Made by a program: the position numbers and the translations under genes. Below the pieces are notes generated by a model. It saw only the letters and a list, made by a program, of their open reading frames with translations. It had not been told where the DNA came from and ran no database searches. From Primulina eburnea (Eukaryota; Streptophyta; Magnoliopsida; Lamiales; Gesneriaceae), in contig NC_133102.1 of NCBI RefSeq assembly GCF_022965805.1, positions 11,266,485 to 11,330,484 of the forward strand: a stretch of DNA of 64,000 nt, read 5' to 3'. This document shows, one piece after another, positions 21,430-32,546 of the stretch. How positions within the stretch are numbered: position 1 is the stretch's first letter; every line of letters begins with the position of its first letter.

Positions 21430-23228
21430 ATCTTGTGTACTACAGTAGGATGAGAATGAGATCGAGTTAGATCGTGTGGTAGCTTGTGTTGTGCTAGTGT
21501 TCTCTGATTTTGGGACGGCATTACTGATATTGATATGCTGACTAAGTACAGAGCTACCCTAGATTAGTTCCAGAGGATGGTGAGAATCAGACCTGAGATG
21601 ATCAAGAAATGAATATGGTACGATAGAATTCTAGATTGAGAATTTCTTTGATATTCGTACTAGCTATGACTCGATTATTACAGAAAGGAGTAGAGTGACT
21701 CCTTATGTATTCAGTTGATTTACTGAAATTGAGTCTATCATTGGCTGATTTACCAATGATATAAAAGTTATTAATGTTTTCTCTGATAAGACTTCAGATC
21801 TGATTCCAATCAGAGAGATTGATTTTAGCCTTGAATCTGATTGAATATTGATGCTTATTCTGAATACGTGTTTAAGACAAATGGTAGGCAATGGAGATTA
21901 CATTGTACCGTCCGAACCAGAGCTGATGTTGAAATGTTAGCAATTCAAAAAGCTGATTAGAATGGTTAGAACTCAATAACGATAGTCAGAACAGAGTGTC
22001 GATCAGAGTATCAGATATGTGATTTTGTATTTTGTATGAGATTGATTATTCTGTGATGTCAGATGTGTCAGAATTGTACAGTACAGCTTGATATTGATAG
22101 GCAGAGCCGAATACCAGGTAGGTATTTCTTCTTTAATTTATGTTATTAACTGATTTGTGTATATCAAATAGTTCGAATCAGAAAGAACATATATTGTCAG
22201 AAGCTTACAGTCATGGATTCAGTGTTCAGTCTGATGATTGAGACTGTATTGTATTCGAACAGATAGTTGTGATATAGACAGATGAGATCAGTTATAACAG
22301 AAATATATTGAAATGTTGGCAGAAATTGTACTGATATGTCTGAATTGCTAACAGAAAAGATAGAAAGATAGAAATCAGAAGAATTATTACAGAATTGTAA
22401 AGTTCTAAATAGAAATGAGAGTACATTTCTATAGCCTTCGTAATGAAATTACCGTCTTTTTACAGATTGTAATATGATATGATTGTGATTGACAGATTGT
22501 TCAATCTATATCTATTAGTTTGTACAAGATAACGTACAAACATGACCAGATGACACAGATTGATGTCAGAGAGCTGGTCAGAAAGAGCAGAATGCAACAG
22601 TAGACTATGTCAGATTGTAACTTTGCTTGAGATTGTATTTGTGACAGAAGGTATCACGAGCTTTCTGTTAGATTGTGTTACAGATTGGCAGACTGTCAGA
22701 ATGTATTAGCCAGAGATTGGAAGATTGTTGTACAGCTTTAGTGCTGGATGTTAGCACTACTTGATATAACTTATTATCACTGTGTGACAATAACTATCAG
22801 CTTATCAGATGGGTAATGAGATAGTTATAGACAAGACAGTATACGGTGAATATTACAGATTTCTTTTGAAGAAAATTCGAAGGAAGATGAAGATAGTTCA
22901 GAATGGACCGATTTAAGAAACCAACGTCAGATGATGACGAGTGGTATTTGAAGCTGAAGACTGTAGATGTCTTTGATAACAGCAGATGATACGGATATGT
23001 GAGGAGCTGTAGATTGGTTTATACGGATGTTGTATAGCCAGTAATGCGATATTGATTCCGTCAGAAGGATTGGAGAAGTATTATGATATGATACTTAGTG
23101 AATTCTCATTCCAGATTAGAATCAGAAATCTGAGTTTTGAATTAAACTCTGTTATAGATTTCTTCTGATATATCTGAATTGATTGCTTATGAGTTCGAGG
23201 ACGAACTCAGGTCTAAGAGGGGGAGAAA
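21430..23228 (+). other. noncoding interior of element C in place of pol
   Basis: This is about 1.8 kb without a long frame and without RT, RNase H or integrase motifs. It is rich in CAGATTG, TGTCAGA and GATATTGA words, much like the LTR interior. It ends in the polypurine tract AGAGGGGGAGAAA before the 3' LTR. Confidence 0.7.
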
Positions 23229-25301
23229 TGTAATGCCCGAGATTTAATTACTGTAATCAGATGTTGATTAATTGACTTAATGTGGTTATAGCCGGGCCAG
23301 TCCGAGATTTTATTGGACCAAGAAGTAGGAAGAGCCAAAATGTGGGCCGAAAGTGTCTCGCCCGGGCGGAAGTTTATGTCCGCTCGAGCGAGACGGAATT
23401 ATGCAAGAGGGCCGAAAGTGTCTCGCCCGGGCGGAAGTTTTTGTCCGCCCGAGCGAGACTGAATCGCGCAGAAGGGCCGAGAGTCGCTCGCCCGGGCGGT
23501 AATTTATGTCCGCCCGAGCGAGAGACGTGGGTTATGAAAATAATGCCACGTATCTTATGGTTGCATGCAATATATATATATACATGCGTGAATTGCTGAG
23601 AATTCAGAAAAAAAGAATCAAGAAAGGGTTCTGTCATTTTATTGAAAAATCCTTACGCCTTTTGTGAGAAATCCGTCCGTCCGATTTTGAATCCGACTTC
23701 GGTATCTAGTTCCTATCAACGTAGGCTACAACTGGACGTAATTTTTACTACGTTTTGACATGCTTTGAAATTATGATATTGTCAGAATTGAATGGAAATC
23801 ATATATGTTGTTCTCGACATATTAGACATCATAGAATCGAAGTCAGATTAAGAAACGGACTGATTATGGAATTGTTATGATTTTCGGAATAGTTTTGGAG
23901 TCAAGTGATATCAGAATTGAGTTGTTATTGAGTATGAGATATTAGAATTAATATCTGATTGATAGGGTATTGTTGGGTATATTGATATTATACCGTTATG
24001 CCATCGATATTGAATTAGATTGAGTATTGAGCAGGACAGATTTAATTCGAGTGGTATATTGATATTATACTCCTCGATATTGTTCTTGTCAGATTGAGTA
24101 TTGACAGATTTGAGTTCGAGATTTCGACAGAATCAGAATATCAGAAAGAAAGGTATAAATTAATGTTGAGTTGGGATTGCACAACTCGAGTGAGGTTTGA
24201 CTCGAGTTTCCCTAAATCACATACTTTCATTTATTGCATTGATATGTGCAGTTGGTGAGACTTATGATTGGAGTCTATTGATTTATAGCTAATGTATGAT
24301 TAGATTGATGTTTGTTGTCTATTGATTTATAGACACTGCATGTAATGACTGCTGATTTGCTAGTCATTGATTGATTTGCTTAGATACTGACTGTATGTAT
24401 TGATTACTGAGTCGTTGAGTCATAGGCTGATTCGCCTAGTCACCGGCTGATTCGTCGGGTTATTGTCTGATTTGTCCATTATAGGCTGATTCGCCTAGTC
24501 GCCGGCTGATTCGTCTAAACTTAAGCTGATTCGCTTAATTACAGGCTGAGTTGTCTGATTATTGGCTGATTCGCCTAATTACTGGCTGATTCGTCAGGTT
24601 ATTGACTGAGTCGTCAATTCTGCGGCTGATTCGCCCAGACACTAGAGATATTAATTATATCGATGCCGTTTAGGGATTGATTCATTCCTATCGACTGAGA
24701 TTCGATATAATACCTATATCCAGACATCGGGATCCCTAGGATAGAGTTGAGTCGAGTCTGAGACGACGTGTCAGTGGAGTCGAGTCTGAGACGACGCGTC
24801 GGTTAAGTTGAGTCTGATATGACATGTTGATTTACAGTTTTATATCATTCATGTTTGTTGAATTGCTACATGTTAATGATAACTGCTATATGCTTTTGTA
24901 TATGTTTCTATATAATTGCATGTATACATTGTTTATACTGGGATTCATTCTCACCGGAGTTATCCGGCTGTTGTCTTGTTTTGTATGTGTGCATGACAAC
25001 AGGTGGGGCTGGATCAGGGTCAAGAAGAGAATGAGAGAAGATAAATAGCGTGGAGGCTCCGGACTTGGTTTAGAGATAGGGTTAGACACTTGATATTAGC
25101 TGTTAAACCCTAGTTGAATAAATGTATGTTGTACAGGACTTGTACTTTTATACTGCGATGTATGTTTATGTTTAATAGGTAATTTGAGTAAATTACATTA
25201 CATTTCCGCTTTGTATTAAAAAAAATTTTAGACCCTGTTTTATAATTGATTAATTAGTCCCAATGATGATTAAGAACTTGATTAGCGTCCGGGCCCCCAC
25301 A
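23229..25301 (+). repeat. 3' LTR of element C
   Basis: This 2073-bp partner of 17796-19868 starts TGTAATGCCCGAG and ends CCCCCACA before the duplication AGTTT. It carries the same hairpin array (23355-23523) and tandem repeats. Confidence 0.95.
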
Positions 25302-25770
25302 AGTTTGAAGTGGACTCACCAGAAGAAGTAGAGACGAACTTTGCAGAATCAGTAGGTGTGGGCTTTTTTCGGGCTACTAGCTCATAATCAGCATCATCAT
25401 AATCATCGTCGGAAGTATTTTCGCGGTCAAAAAGGGAGGGAACAATGAATGGTTCCCCTTTATGACGAAATCGTTTGTTTGTGGTGAGGTCCGGATTGTA
25501 GCCCCTCATCTTCTTGGATCGTCGCTTTGGAGGAGTGGGCGGAACCGCACGTCTGTAAGCATCCCAATCCCAAGGGAGATTTTCAACATCCCATAAGTTT
25601 CCTGGTTCCCCAGGGAGAATGGTCTCCAATGGTTTGGGTTGTGCAACCACTAGTATCAATGTCATGGATGGTTCGATAGTGGTTGTTCCTGTAGTTGTTG
25701 CGGCAGATGTGCAGGAGTAGATGAAACATCGTCCTTGTGGCCCATTTCACTCCGAATGTCATGTGGGTCA
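25302..25770 (-). pseudogene. copia E envelope-like ORF3, N-terminal part
   Basis: The frame 25665-25302 reads MTLILVVAQPKPLETILPGE, then DVENLPWDWDAYRRAVPP, a basic RRSKKMRGYNPDL segment and a Ser/Asp-rich ENTSDDDYDDADYELVARKK. It runs into element C after GESTSN. Beyond C, the same frame resumes in STEAVHLAEQKEP (17790 downward). The true start may lie further upstream, because a Thr-rich stretch precedes the first Met in the same frame. Confidence 0.65.
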
Positions 25771-26890
25771 AATCCCTTTCCTGCCGTGGAGTGTGAATTG
25801 AAAGTCAAGTAAAGGAAATAAGAGAGAAATTATAGATAGCAAAGCGAAATTCTAAAGGAATAATTTTTCAAGGGATTGCATAAAAATAAGGATGCTGATA
25901 ATGTGAGTTAATGGGTGTAGGAGTGTGGATTAAGAGATAACCCAATGCAATCACTGTAACGGTGACAAAATCAGAAATTCATATGATCCTAACGATAAAA
26001 ACGGAACGGAAAAGTTTAGCCATTATCACATTCCTATAATTACTGAGATAATTGCATCCAAATCATTTCAAAATAATTTCCAGAATTGCAACCCACATCG
26101 TTTTGACACCACTGGGCCATAAAAAATCACAAATATTAGATTTCTAGCAGAAGCTAGATTTTTGCCGAATATTCTATGTTTAACTACTCATACCTCATGA
26201 CACAATAATATTCACAATGTTATGTTTATGCATAACCTATTTATGGCTAATAACAAAATAAAACAAAAATAGAAACATGAAGACAAGTATGAGATATGTT
26301 CACAGATGAGGTGTTGTCACAAATGTTGGCAACATCTTCTGACAACACGTACAATTTCAAAATTTATTTCGATTTTCTGTACACTTAGAGGCTTGTAAGC
26401 TTTCTAATCATAGAAGCGGTAGCTCACACACTAGAAGAACGGTCTTCTTTCGGACTTATTTAGTTAGCTTTTTTTAATTCCTTCTATTTTACCTTATGTA
26501 TGAAATCAGAAGAGGTAGCTCTCATACTAAAAGCACAGTCTTCATCGGAATCTTTTAGGTAGATTTTTCCAATCTTTTCTTCTAATACAGAGCATATTTA
26601 TTTTCCTTTTTACTCAATTTTTTCAAGTCACCTTTCGTATGGGTCAGTGTCATAGAATACATGATCATCCCTCAACTACTTTGTGATTTAAACAGATTAT
26701 TAATCATGTCCAAGTCTGTTAAGTTTGAATAGAAAAAGAAATTGTAAGTGCACCAGAAGATTATGCAACATTATTCCCACACATCATTTCACAGTTTGAA
26801 TGATGTGCAAAATTTCTAATTCCTAAAATGCATATGCATATTAGGTGTTGTCTGAGATATTGTAACATTCGAGACAACATCTATGAATGT
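25771..26890 (-). other. pol to ORF3 spacer of copia E
   Basis: This is about 1.1 kb of AT-rich noncoding sequence. It contains two copies of the TGTTG...CAACA inverted motif (near 26318 and 26849). It also holds an imperfect direct repeat of ~115-bp period built on GGTAGCTCACACACTAGAAG (26405 and 26513). Confidence 0.6.
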
Positions 26891-27618
26891 TTAGGTAGAA
26901 CACATGTTGAGAGATTTCCTATGGTTGGAGAATTTCTCAAAGTCTAATACTTTTGTGAATATATCATCCAGTTGGTTATTTGTACCCTCAAATTCAATGT
27001 GAATCAATCTTTTTTCTACTAAATCTCAAATAAAGTGGTGTCTTATGTCAATATGTTTAGTTCGAGAGTGTTGCACTGGATTCTTTGAAATATTTATTGC
27101 ACTAGAATTATCAGAGTACACAATTAAGATTCACTCTTAAGTCCATAGTCTTCTATCATTTGGTTCATCCACAAGAGTTGAGAACAAAAACTTCCAGCTA
27201 CCACATATTCAGATTCAGCAGTTTAAAGTGAGACACAATTTTGTTTTCTACTATGTCATGAGATCAAATTATTGCCAAGATAGAAACAACCTCCAGATGT
27301 AATTTTTATATCATCTAAATCACTAGCCAAATCAGCATCAGAAAAACCTACCAAATTAGAATTGGTTTCTTGAGTGTACCATAGTCCTAGATCAATAGTT
27401 CATGCTATGTAACATAGGATACGCTTCACGGGTTTTAAATGAGAAATTTTAGGATTGGCTTGATATTTAGCACACAAGCATACACTAAACATGATGTTAA
27501 GGCGACTGGCTATGAAATACAGGAGGCTACCTATGATTTTGCGGTACAAAGTGTTGTCAACATTTTCGGCAACATCATATTTGCACAATTTTTCACTCGA
27601 GCCTATAGGAGTTCTCAT
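26891..27618 (-). pseudogene. copia E RNase H and pol C-terminus
   Basis: The RNase H part of copia pol is in several frames. It begins with VDNTLYRKIIGSLLYFIASR and SVCLCAKYQANPKISHLKPV (27618-27400), continues through broken pieces, and ends FTKVLDFEKFSNHRKSLNMC with a TAA at 26891-26893. Frame breaks lie near 27400 and again in 27000-27250. Confidence 0.75.
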
Positions 27619-28331
27619 GTGTTTGCTATTTTATTTGCAAATTTCTTAACCAAAATTTTAGCACACTTACTTTGACACAGAAAGATGTCATCATGCACTT
27701 GTTTGATTTGCAAACCTAGAAAGAAACTCAACTCACCAACCATGCCCATTTCAAAGGTAGATGACATGCACTCAACAAAATCAACAGTATGCCTTTTGGA
27801 TGAAGAACCAAAGATTATATCATCGACATAAACTTGAAAAATAAGAATATAACCTTCGGATTTATGAATAAAAAGAGTTTTGTCTACCTCAACTTGTTTG
27901 AAGCCAATTTCAAGTAGGTATTCTGTCAATCTCCCATACCACACATGCGATGCTTGCTTCAAGCCATAAAGTGCCTTCTTCAATTTGTATACATGATCCA
28001 TATGATGTTGATCCTCAAAACTCTTAGATTGTATAACATACACTTCTTCACTCAAGATTCCATTTATAAAAGTACTTTTGACATCCATTTGAAAAAGCTT
28101 AATTTCCATATAGCATGCAATGACTAGAAATATTCGAACTGACTCAATACGAGCTACAGGAGCAAAGGTCTCATCGAAGTCAACCCCCTCAACCTGTGTG
28201 TACCCTTGAGCAACCAACTTTGCTTTGTTTCGAATGATGTCACCTAACTCATCACTTTTATTTTTGAAAATCCATTTTCTGCCAATTATATTACCATGGT
28301 CAGAAGGTGGAAACAAGTTCGACACCATCAT
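27615..28331 (-). pseudogene. copia E reverse transcriptase
   Basis: This 238-codon open segment carries the core copia RT blocks: IIGRKWIFKNKSDELGDIIR, KLVAQGYTQVEGVDFDETFA, PVARIESVRIF, QMDVKSTFINGILSEEVYV, LYGLKQASHVWYGRLTEYL and the catalytic box VYVDDIIFGSS. The motif set is intact, but the flanking pol frames are broken, so it could not be expressed as a full polyprotein. Confidence 0.9.
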
Positions 28332-28438
28332 TTCAAAAATAATGTTCTAGTTCATCAAGCATTGCATTAATCCAAAATTCATCTTTTAATGCCTCATCAA
28401 CATTTTTGGTTTCAAAATTGGATAGAGAACATGAAAAT

Positions 28439-29640
28439 CTAACATGTGAGTATGTAGAGCTCATGCATATAAGTCCATCTATCTTGCGGTAATCCACTTT
28501 TTATTTCTTTCGAGTTTGAACCTCTCCACGCATATTTCCAATTATTTGAGATGATGGATGATTTTTCTGAATTTACTTGGAATATTTTGTCCATCATCTG
28601 CTGCATCATCATCACTGTGTTTTTCTTCCTCAGATTCAGTGTCACGTGTTGTGCTAGGTGTTGCAACATCTGGGGCAACACCTGCATTTTTCCAATGAAA
28701 AAAGAATATCCAGAAGGTCTTACACATCATCTTAAGATGTTTTCTTTTTGAGATCTGCACAGTCATTAAAAACAACATTTATGGATTGCATAATAGTCCT
28801 AGTTCGTAAATTAAACATGCGATAAGCTCGACTATTTGTGGCATATCCTAAAAACAAAAACTTATCACTCTTTGAATCAAATTTCGCAAGTTGATCCATG
28901 TCATTCAAAGTGTAACAAACACAACAAAAAATATAAAAATATTTAAGATTAAGCTTCTTTCCCATGATTATTTCATAGGAAGTCATGGTTGAACTAATTC
29001 TTAAATACACCTTATTCGAAATATGGAAATCTATGTTAAGGGCCTCTGCCCAAAAATGCTTTGAAATATTCTTTGATGCTAGCATCATCTTATCCATTTC
29101 TTGCAACGTCATGTTCTTGCATTCGGTAATGCCATTTTTTGTGGGGTTTTTGGTGCTGAGAATTCATGTGAAATTTTCATGTCACAAAAAAAATGAGAAT
29201 GAAGAGTTTTCAAATTCCTTATCATGGTCAGTCCTGATCATTTTCACCTTCAAAATGGAATTTGCGATTCTTGTGACTAACTGTTTAAACACATCGAAAG
29301 TATCCGATTTATCCGTAATGAAACTAACCCATGAAAATCGTGAGAAATCATCGACGCGTACAAAGGAGTACTTCTTACCTCCGAAGCTTTTCACTTCTAT
29401 AAGACCCATTAGATCCATGTGTAGCAATTCAAGAAAACATGTTTTCCCAGATGATGGCAACACTGGGTGTAACACGCGAGTTTGCTTACCCTTTTGACAA
29501 TCTCCGCACATATATGGTATGCCAGATGAGATATTAGGCATACCTCGTACTGCATCGTACTTACTTAAGTTCTTCATGGTTTTAAAATTCACATGTCCAA
29601 GTTTTTGATGTCATAGGTCGAGTTCACTAACTTGTGAATG
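28439..29640 (-). pseudogene. copia E integrase and IN-RT linker
   Basis: Frame 29592-29182 holds the pre-integrase zinc region (CGDCQKGKQT), the core start LLHMDLMGLIEVKSFGGKKY and the second Asp in MIRTDHDKEFEN. Frame 29112-28732 continues with QEMDKMMLASKNISKHFWAE and KLNLKYFYIFCCVCYTLNDM. The linker to RT (28778-28439) contains VLPQMLQHLAQH, encoded by the TGTTG/CAACA inverted motif. At least two frameshifts and an A-rich run at 29185 break the gene. Confidence 0.85.
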
Positions 29641-30172
29641 TTTGCATGAAAGTTCTTCACCTATTTGATAGCAGTTGTCCGAAGACCTTGTACATGTTAT
29701 ATGCACATGTTAGTTTCATCAAAAACTTCAAAAGTATGTTTATCAAACTTGACAAGTAAATTATCATCACACAATTGGCTTATAATTATTAAATTCGAAT
29801 TTAATCCTTCAACATGAAGCACATTATGGAGCTTTGGTAGTCCTTCAACATTCAATGTTCCCTTTCCAACAATCCTTCCTAATTTTGCTCCCCCTCCATA
29901 GTTTACTCTACCACCCTTTTGATCAACATAGTCAATGAGATGTTCTCGTGATCCTGTCATATGGCGTGAGCTTCCACTATCAAAGTACCAATGACCTGCA
30001 GTGTTAATTTTTAATGAAGTATAGACAACATTACAATGAGTTGTTACCTTTGGTACCCAAATTTGTCTTACTGTAGATCGACGGTTGGAGATGTTGCAGG
30101 AAGTGTTGGGTAACATTTGGGACAATCTCCGGCTCGGTTTTTGATTCATGCAGTCATACCTGAGTTTATAAC
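29641..30172 (-). pseudogene. copia E protease
   Basis: This is the retropepsin with active site WYFDSGSSRHMTG (catalytic Asp in DSG), followed by GGGAKLGRIVGKGTLNVEG and LHNVLHVEGLNSNLIIISQL, the standard copia protease body. The linker upstream of it is cut by the TRIM at 30173. Confidence 0.85.
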
Positions 30173-30349
30173 TGTGATGTCCCACATCTTAAAAATGAAA
30201 TATTTAAAATAAGTTTATAATGGCTTACAATGTACTTCTATAGCAACTTGGGTTAATCATTTTCGTAAAGCGAGGACGAATACGAAATAGTTGCTATACG
30301 GGCCCATTGTGCAGTCACGCAGCCACGGGTCCGGGCTCGGGGCATGATA
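30173..30349 (+). repeat. left LTR of TRIM
   Basis: This 177-bp LTR matches 30572-30748 with several substitutions. Confidence 0.9.
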
Positions 30350-30571
30350 GAATGGTATCAGAGCCGGTCACCGACATGGAACACCGGAAAATAAGTGCTA
30401 TGCGGAGCAAAATGCTACGTGCATGAGAGCCACCTATTGAACCTGCGGGGCAAAATGCAACATGACGGGAGCCACCTCTTGAACCTGTAGGAGCCACCTC
30501 TAGATTCTCAGCACTGGTGGATTGAGGGGTCAGGCCGCGACGAGGACGTCGCGTTCTGAAGGAGGGGTGAT

Positions 30572-30748
30572 TGTGATGTCCCACATCTTAAAAATGAAAT
30601 ATTTAAAATGAGTTTATATTGGATTACAATGGACATCTATAGCAACTTGGGTTAATCATTTTTGTAAAGCGAGGACGAATACGAAATAGTTGCTATAGGG
30701 GCCCATTGTGCAGTCACTCAGCCGCGGGCCTGGGCTCTGGGCGTGACA
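30572..30748 (+). repeat. right LTR of TRIM
   Basis: This 177-bp LTR ends GGGCGTGACA before the duplication ATAAC. Confidence 0.9.
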
Positions 30749-32474
30749 ATAACAGTAGGGTCTGATTTTTCTAGGCTTGAAACAGTAATTACATACATAC
30801 CTGTATTTTCTTTTCTTAGGAACAGGTGCAGCAGGTTGTCTCTTTGGTGGAGAACTTTTGACCGATGACGTGGATTGTGACTGTGTGGATGTATCAGTTT
30901 TATCTTTCAAAAAGATAATTGATTTGAAGATTCACCAATTTCAAATACACTGTCTTTGAAACCTAATCCCTTCTTGTCATTTCTTCCCATCAAAAGTATG
31001 GATTCAAGCTTGGAAATGCTCGAATTGAACTTGGATAAAGTCTCAATTGCATTTTGAAGCTCATCTTTGGTCTTGCCTAATTCCAAGTCTTTTTTGCTCA
31101 GGATTACTTCAAGTTTGGCAACCACATCTTTTAGTTCAGTTTTCTCCTTCATGAGAGTTGAGTTAAGTTTGTTTCTTTTAATCCAATCGGCGTACAACTC
31201 TTCATAAAACTTTTGTACACTCTCAAGAGTGACTTCTTCATCATCAGCTTCCTACTCATCATATACACTCGAACTTCCAGAAGGTGTAGATTTTAAACAG
31301 AATGATTTTACACACGTGTTGTGTCCAGGAGTGGCAACACCTAAATGGTTCACTTCTAGCCAACGTTTTCCTGTCAATGGTGAAGTCAAGGAGGTGTGAT
31401 TATCTGCATCATTGGATTTCTCCTCCTCATCAGATTCTTCATCACTTAGAAAAACATTATAGCCTATATTGTTTCGTAATCTGTTAGCACATTCGTTGGC
31501 ATAGTAACCAAAGTCATTGCATTCTCTACACTACACCGAGTCATACTTCTTCGAATTAAATTGTCCGTTGCCTTCATTCTTTAGTCGAAATTGTTGTTGG
31601 GCAGGAAGCTTTTGAGGCCTTTCAGGTGCTGGCAGACTCGGAAACCTTGACAGTTGTTCAGTATTCTTTTTGTCTCTGATCCTTTTCAAATAGTCCCCAA
31701 ACTTCTTCGTAATATATGAGATAGAGTCTTCACAAAGATCTGAATCATTTATTTATTGGGATAGTTGAAAAAGATCATTAAATGTGTCATTCAAAACTTG
31801 GAATGCAATAATCTTCCCCTTTTATTTTTCTGCATTTCCATGTTCATCTCGAAGGCGCGGAGGGAGCTTATCAAATCTTCAAGTTCAATTAAAATTGTAT
31901 TCTACGATTCATTGATTGCACAGACTTTGATGTTTAAATGCTTAGGTAGTGATCTGATAACCTTGCTGACTAACCTTTCATTTATGATTGGATCACCTAT
32001 GCTAAAAGCTTTATTGGAAATCTATCTGAGTCGTATGTCGTAGTCCACGATAGATTCGGTTTCTTCCATCCTTAAGTTCTCGAACTTTGATGTAAGAATT
32101 CTCAACTTCGTTCTCCTCACGCATTCAGGACATTCAAAATGCTTTTGGAGGATTTCCCAAGCATCCTTGGCAGATATACAGTTATAATTAAACTAAACAT
32201 ATTCAAATCGATTGAAGAGAAAATTGTATTCAATGCTTTTGAGTTGTAGTTCGAAATATGAACTTCATCGTTAGTCCAATCACTTTCTGGTTTTATCAGG
32301 TTGTCACCATGTTCGTCTACCCTCCTTGGTGGAGTCCAACCACTAACAACACGCTGTCACTGTCTTTCATCTACGGATTTTATATAGAATCTAATTTTAA
32401 CCTTCCATAGGTAGTAGTTAGAACCATCTAACACTGGTGGTCGCAGTGCAGCGTTTACAAGTGATGTGTCCATT
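30749..32474 (-). pseudogene. copia E gag
   Basis: The start at 32474 reads MDTSLVNAALRPPVLDGSNY followed by YLWKVKIRFYIKS, the typical SIRE-type Gag start. Further down come a knuckle-like CRECNDFGYYANEC near 31500 (Tyr for His), a coiled-coil block (KLNSTLMKEKTELKDVVAKL, 31197-30907) and a second knuckle-like CNYCFKPRKIRPYC. The reading frame is interrupted many times between 31200 and 32400. The lengthy coiled-coil gag is characteristic of the SIRE lineage. Confidence 0.8.
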
Positions 32475-32528
32475 AGATATTTCTGTCAAACAAGAACAAA
32501 CACAGAATCAGCACTTAGTATTTCAAGA

Positions 32529-32544
32529 GTAGGCTCTGATACCA
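32529..32544 (-). other. primer binding site of copia E
   Basis: The minus strand reads TGGTATCAGAGCCTAC two bases inside the LTR, complementary to initiator-Met tRNA. Confidence 0.88.
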
Positions 32545-32546
32545 CT

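Larger units (their letters stand above)
17796..25301 (+). mobile_element. gag-only LTR retrotransposon C (TR-GAG-like) inside copia E
   Basis: Two 2073-bp LTRs bound a 3360-bp interior, flanked by the 5-bp duplication AGTTT (17791-17795 and 25302-25306). It has a tRNA-iMet primer site, an intact gag ORF and a polypurine tract, but no RT, RNase H or integrase. This matches the class described in plants as terminal-repeat elements with a GAG domain. The LTRs differ at only about three positions that I could spot (for example 17820, 18273 and 18309), so insertion was recent. It split the envelope-like ORF of copia E. Confidence 0.92.
30173..30748 (+). mobile_element. TRIM (miniature LTR element) inside copia E
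   Basis: This 576-bp element has two 177-bp LTRs (30173-30349 and 30572-30748, start TGTGATGTCCCACATC). It has the primer site TGGTATCAGAGCC at 30353-30365, a ~220-bp interior with no real ORF, and the polypurine run GGAGGGGTGAT before the second LTR. Target duplication ATAAC flanks it. The right LTR ends in the expected TGACA; the left has TGATA. With no coding capacity it depends on enzymes of other elements. I did not find a 5S-like segment as in Cassandra. Confidence 0.9.

Noticed and set aside
30315..30584. Minus-strand ORF of 89 codons
   Set aside because: It lies inside the TRIM interior, which is noncoding in this class.
30173..30748. Cassandra-type TRIM with a 5S rRNA promoter
   Set aside because: I could not find a 5S-like internal promoter in the 177-bp LTRs.
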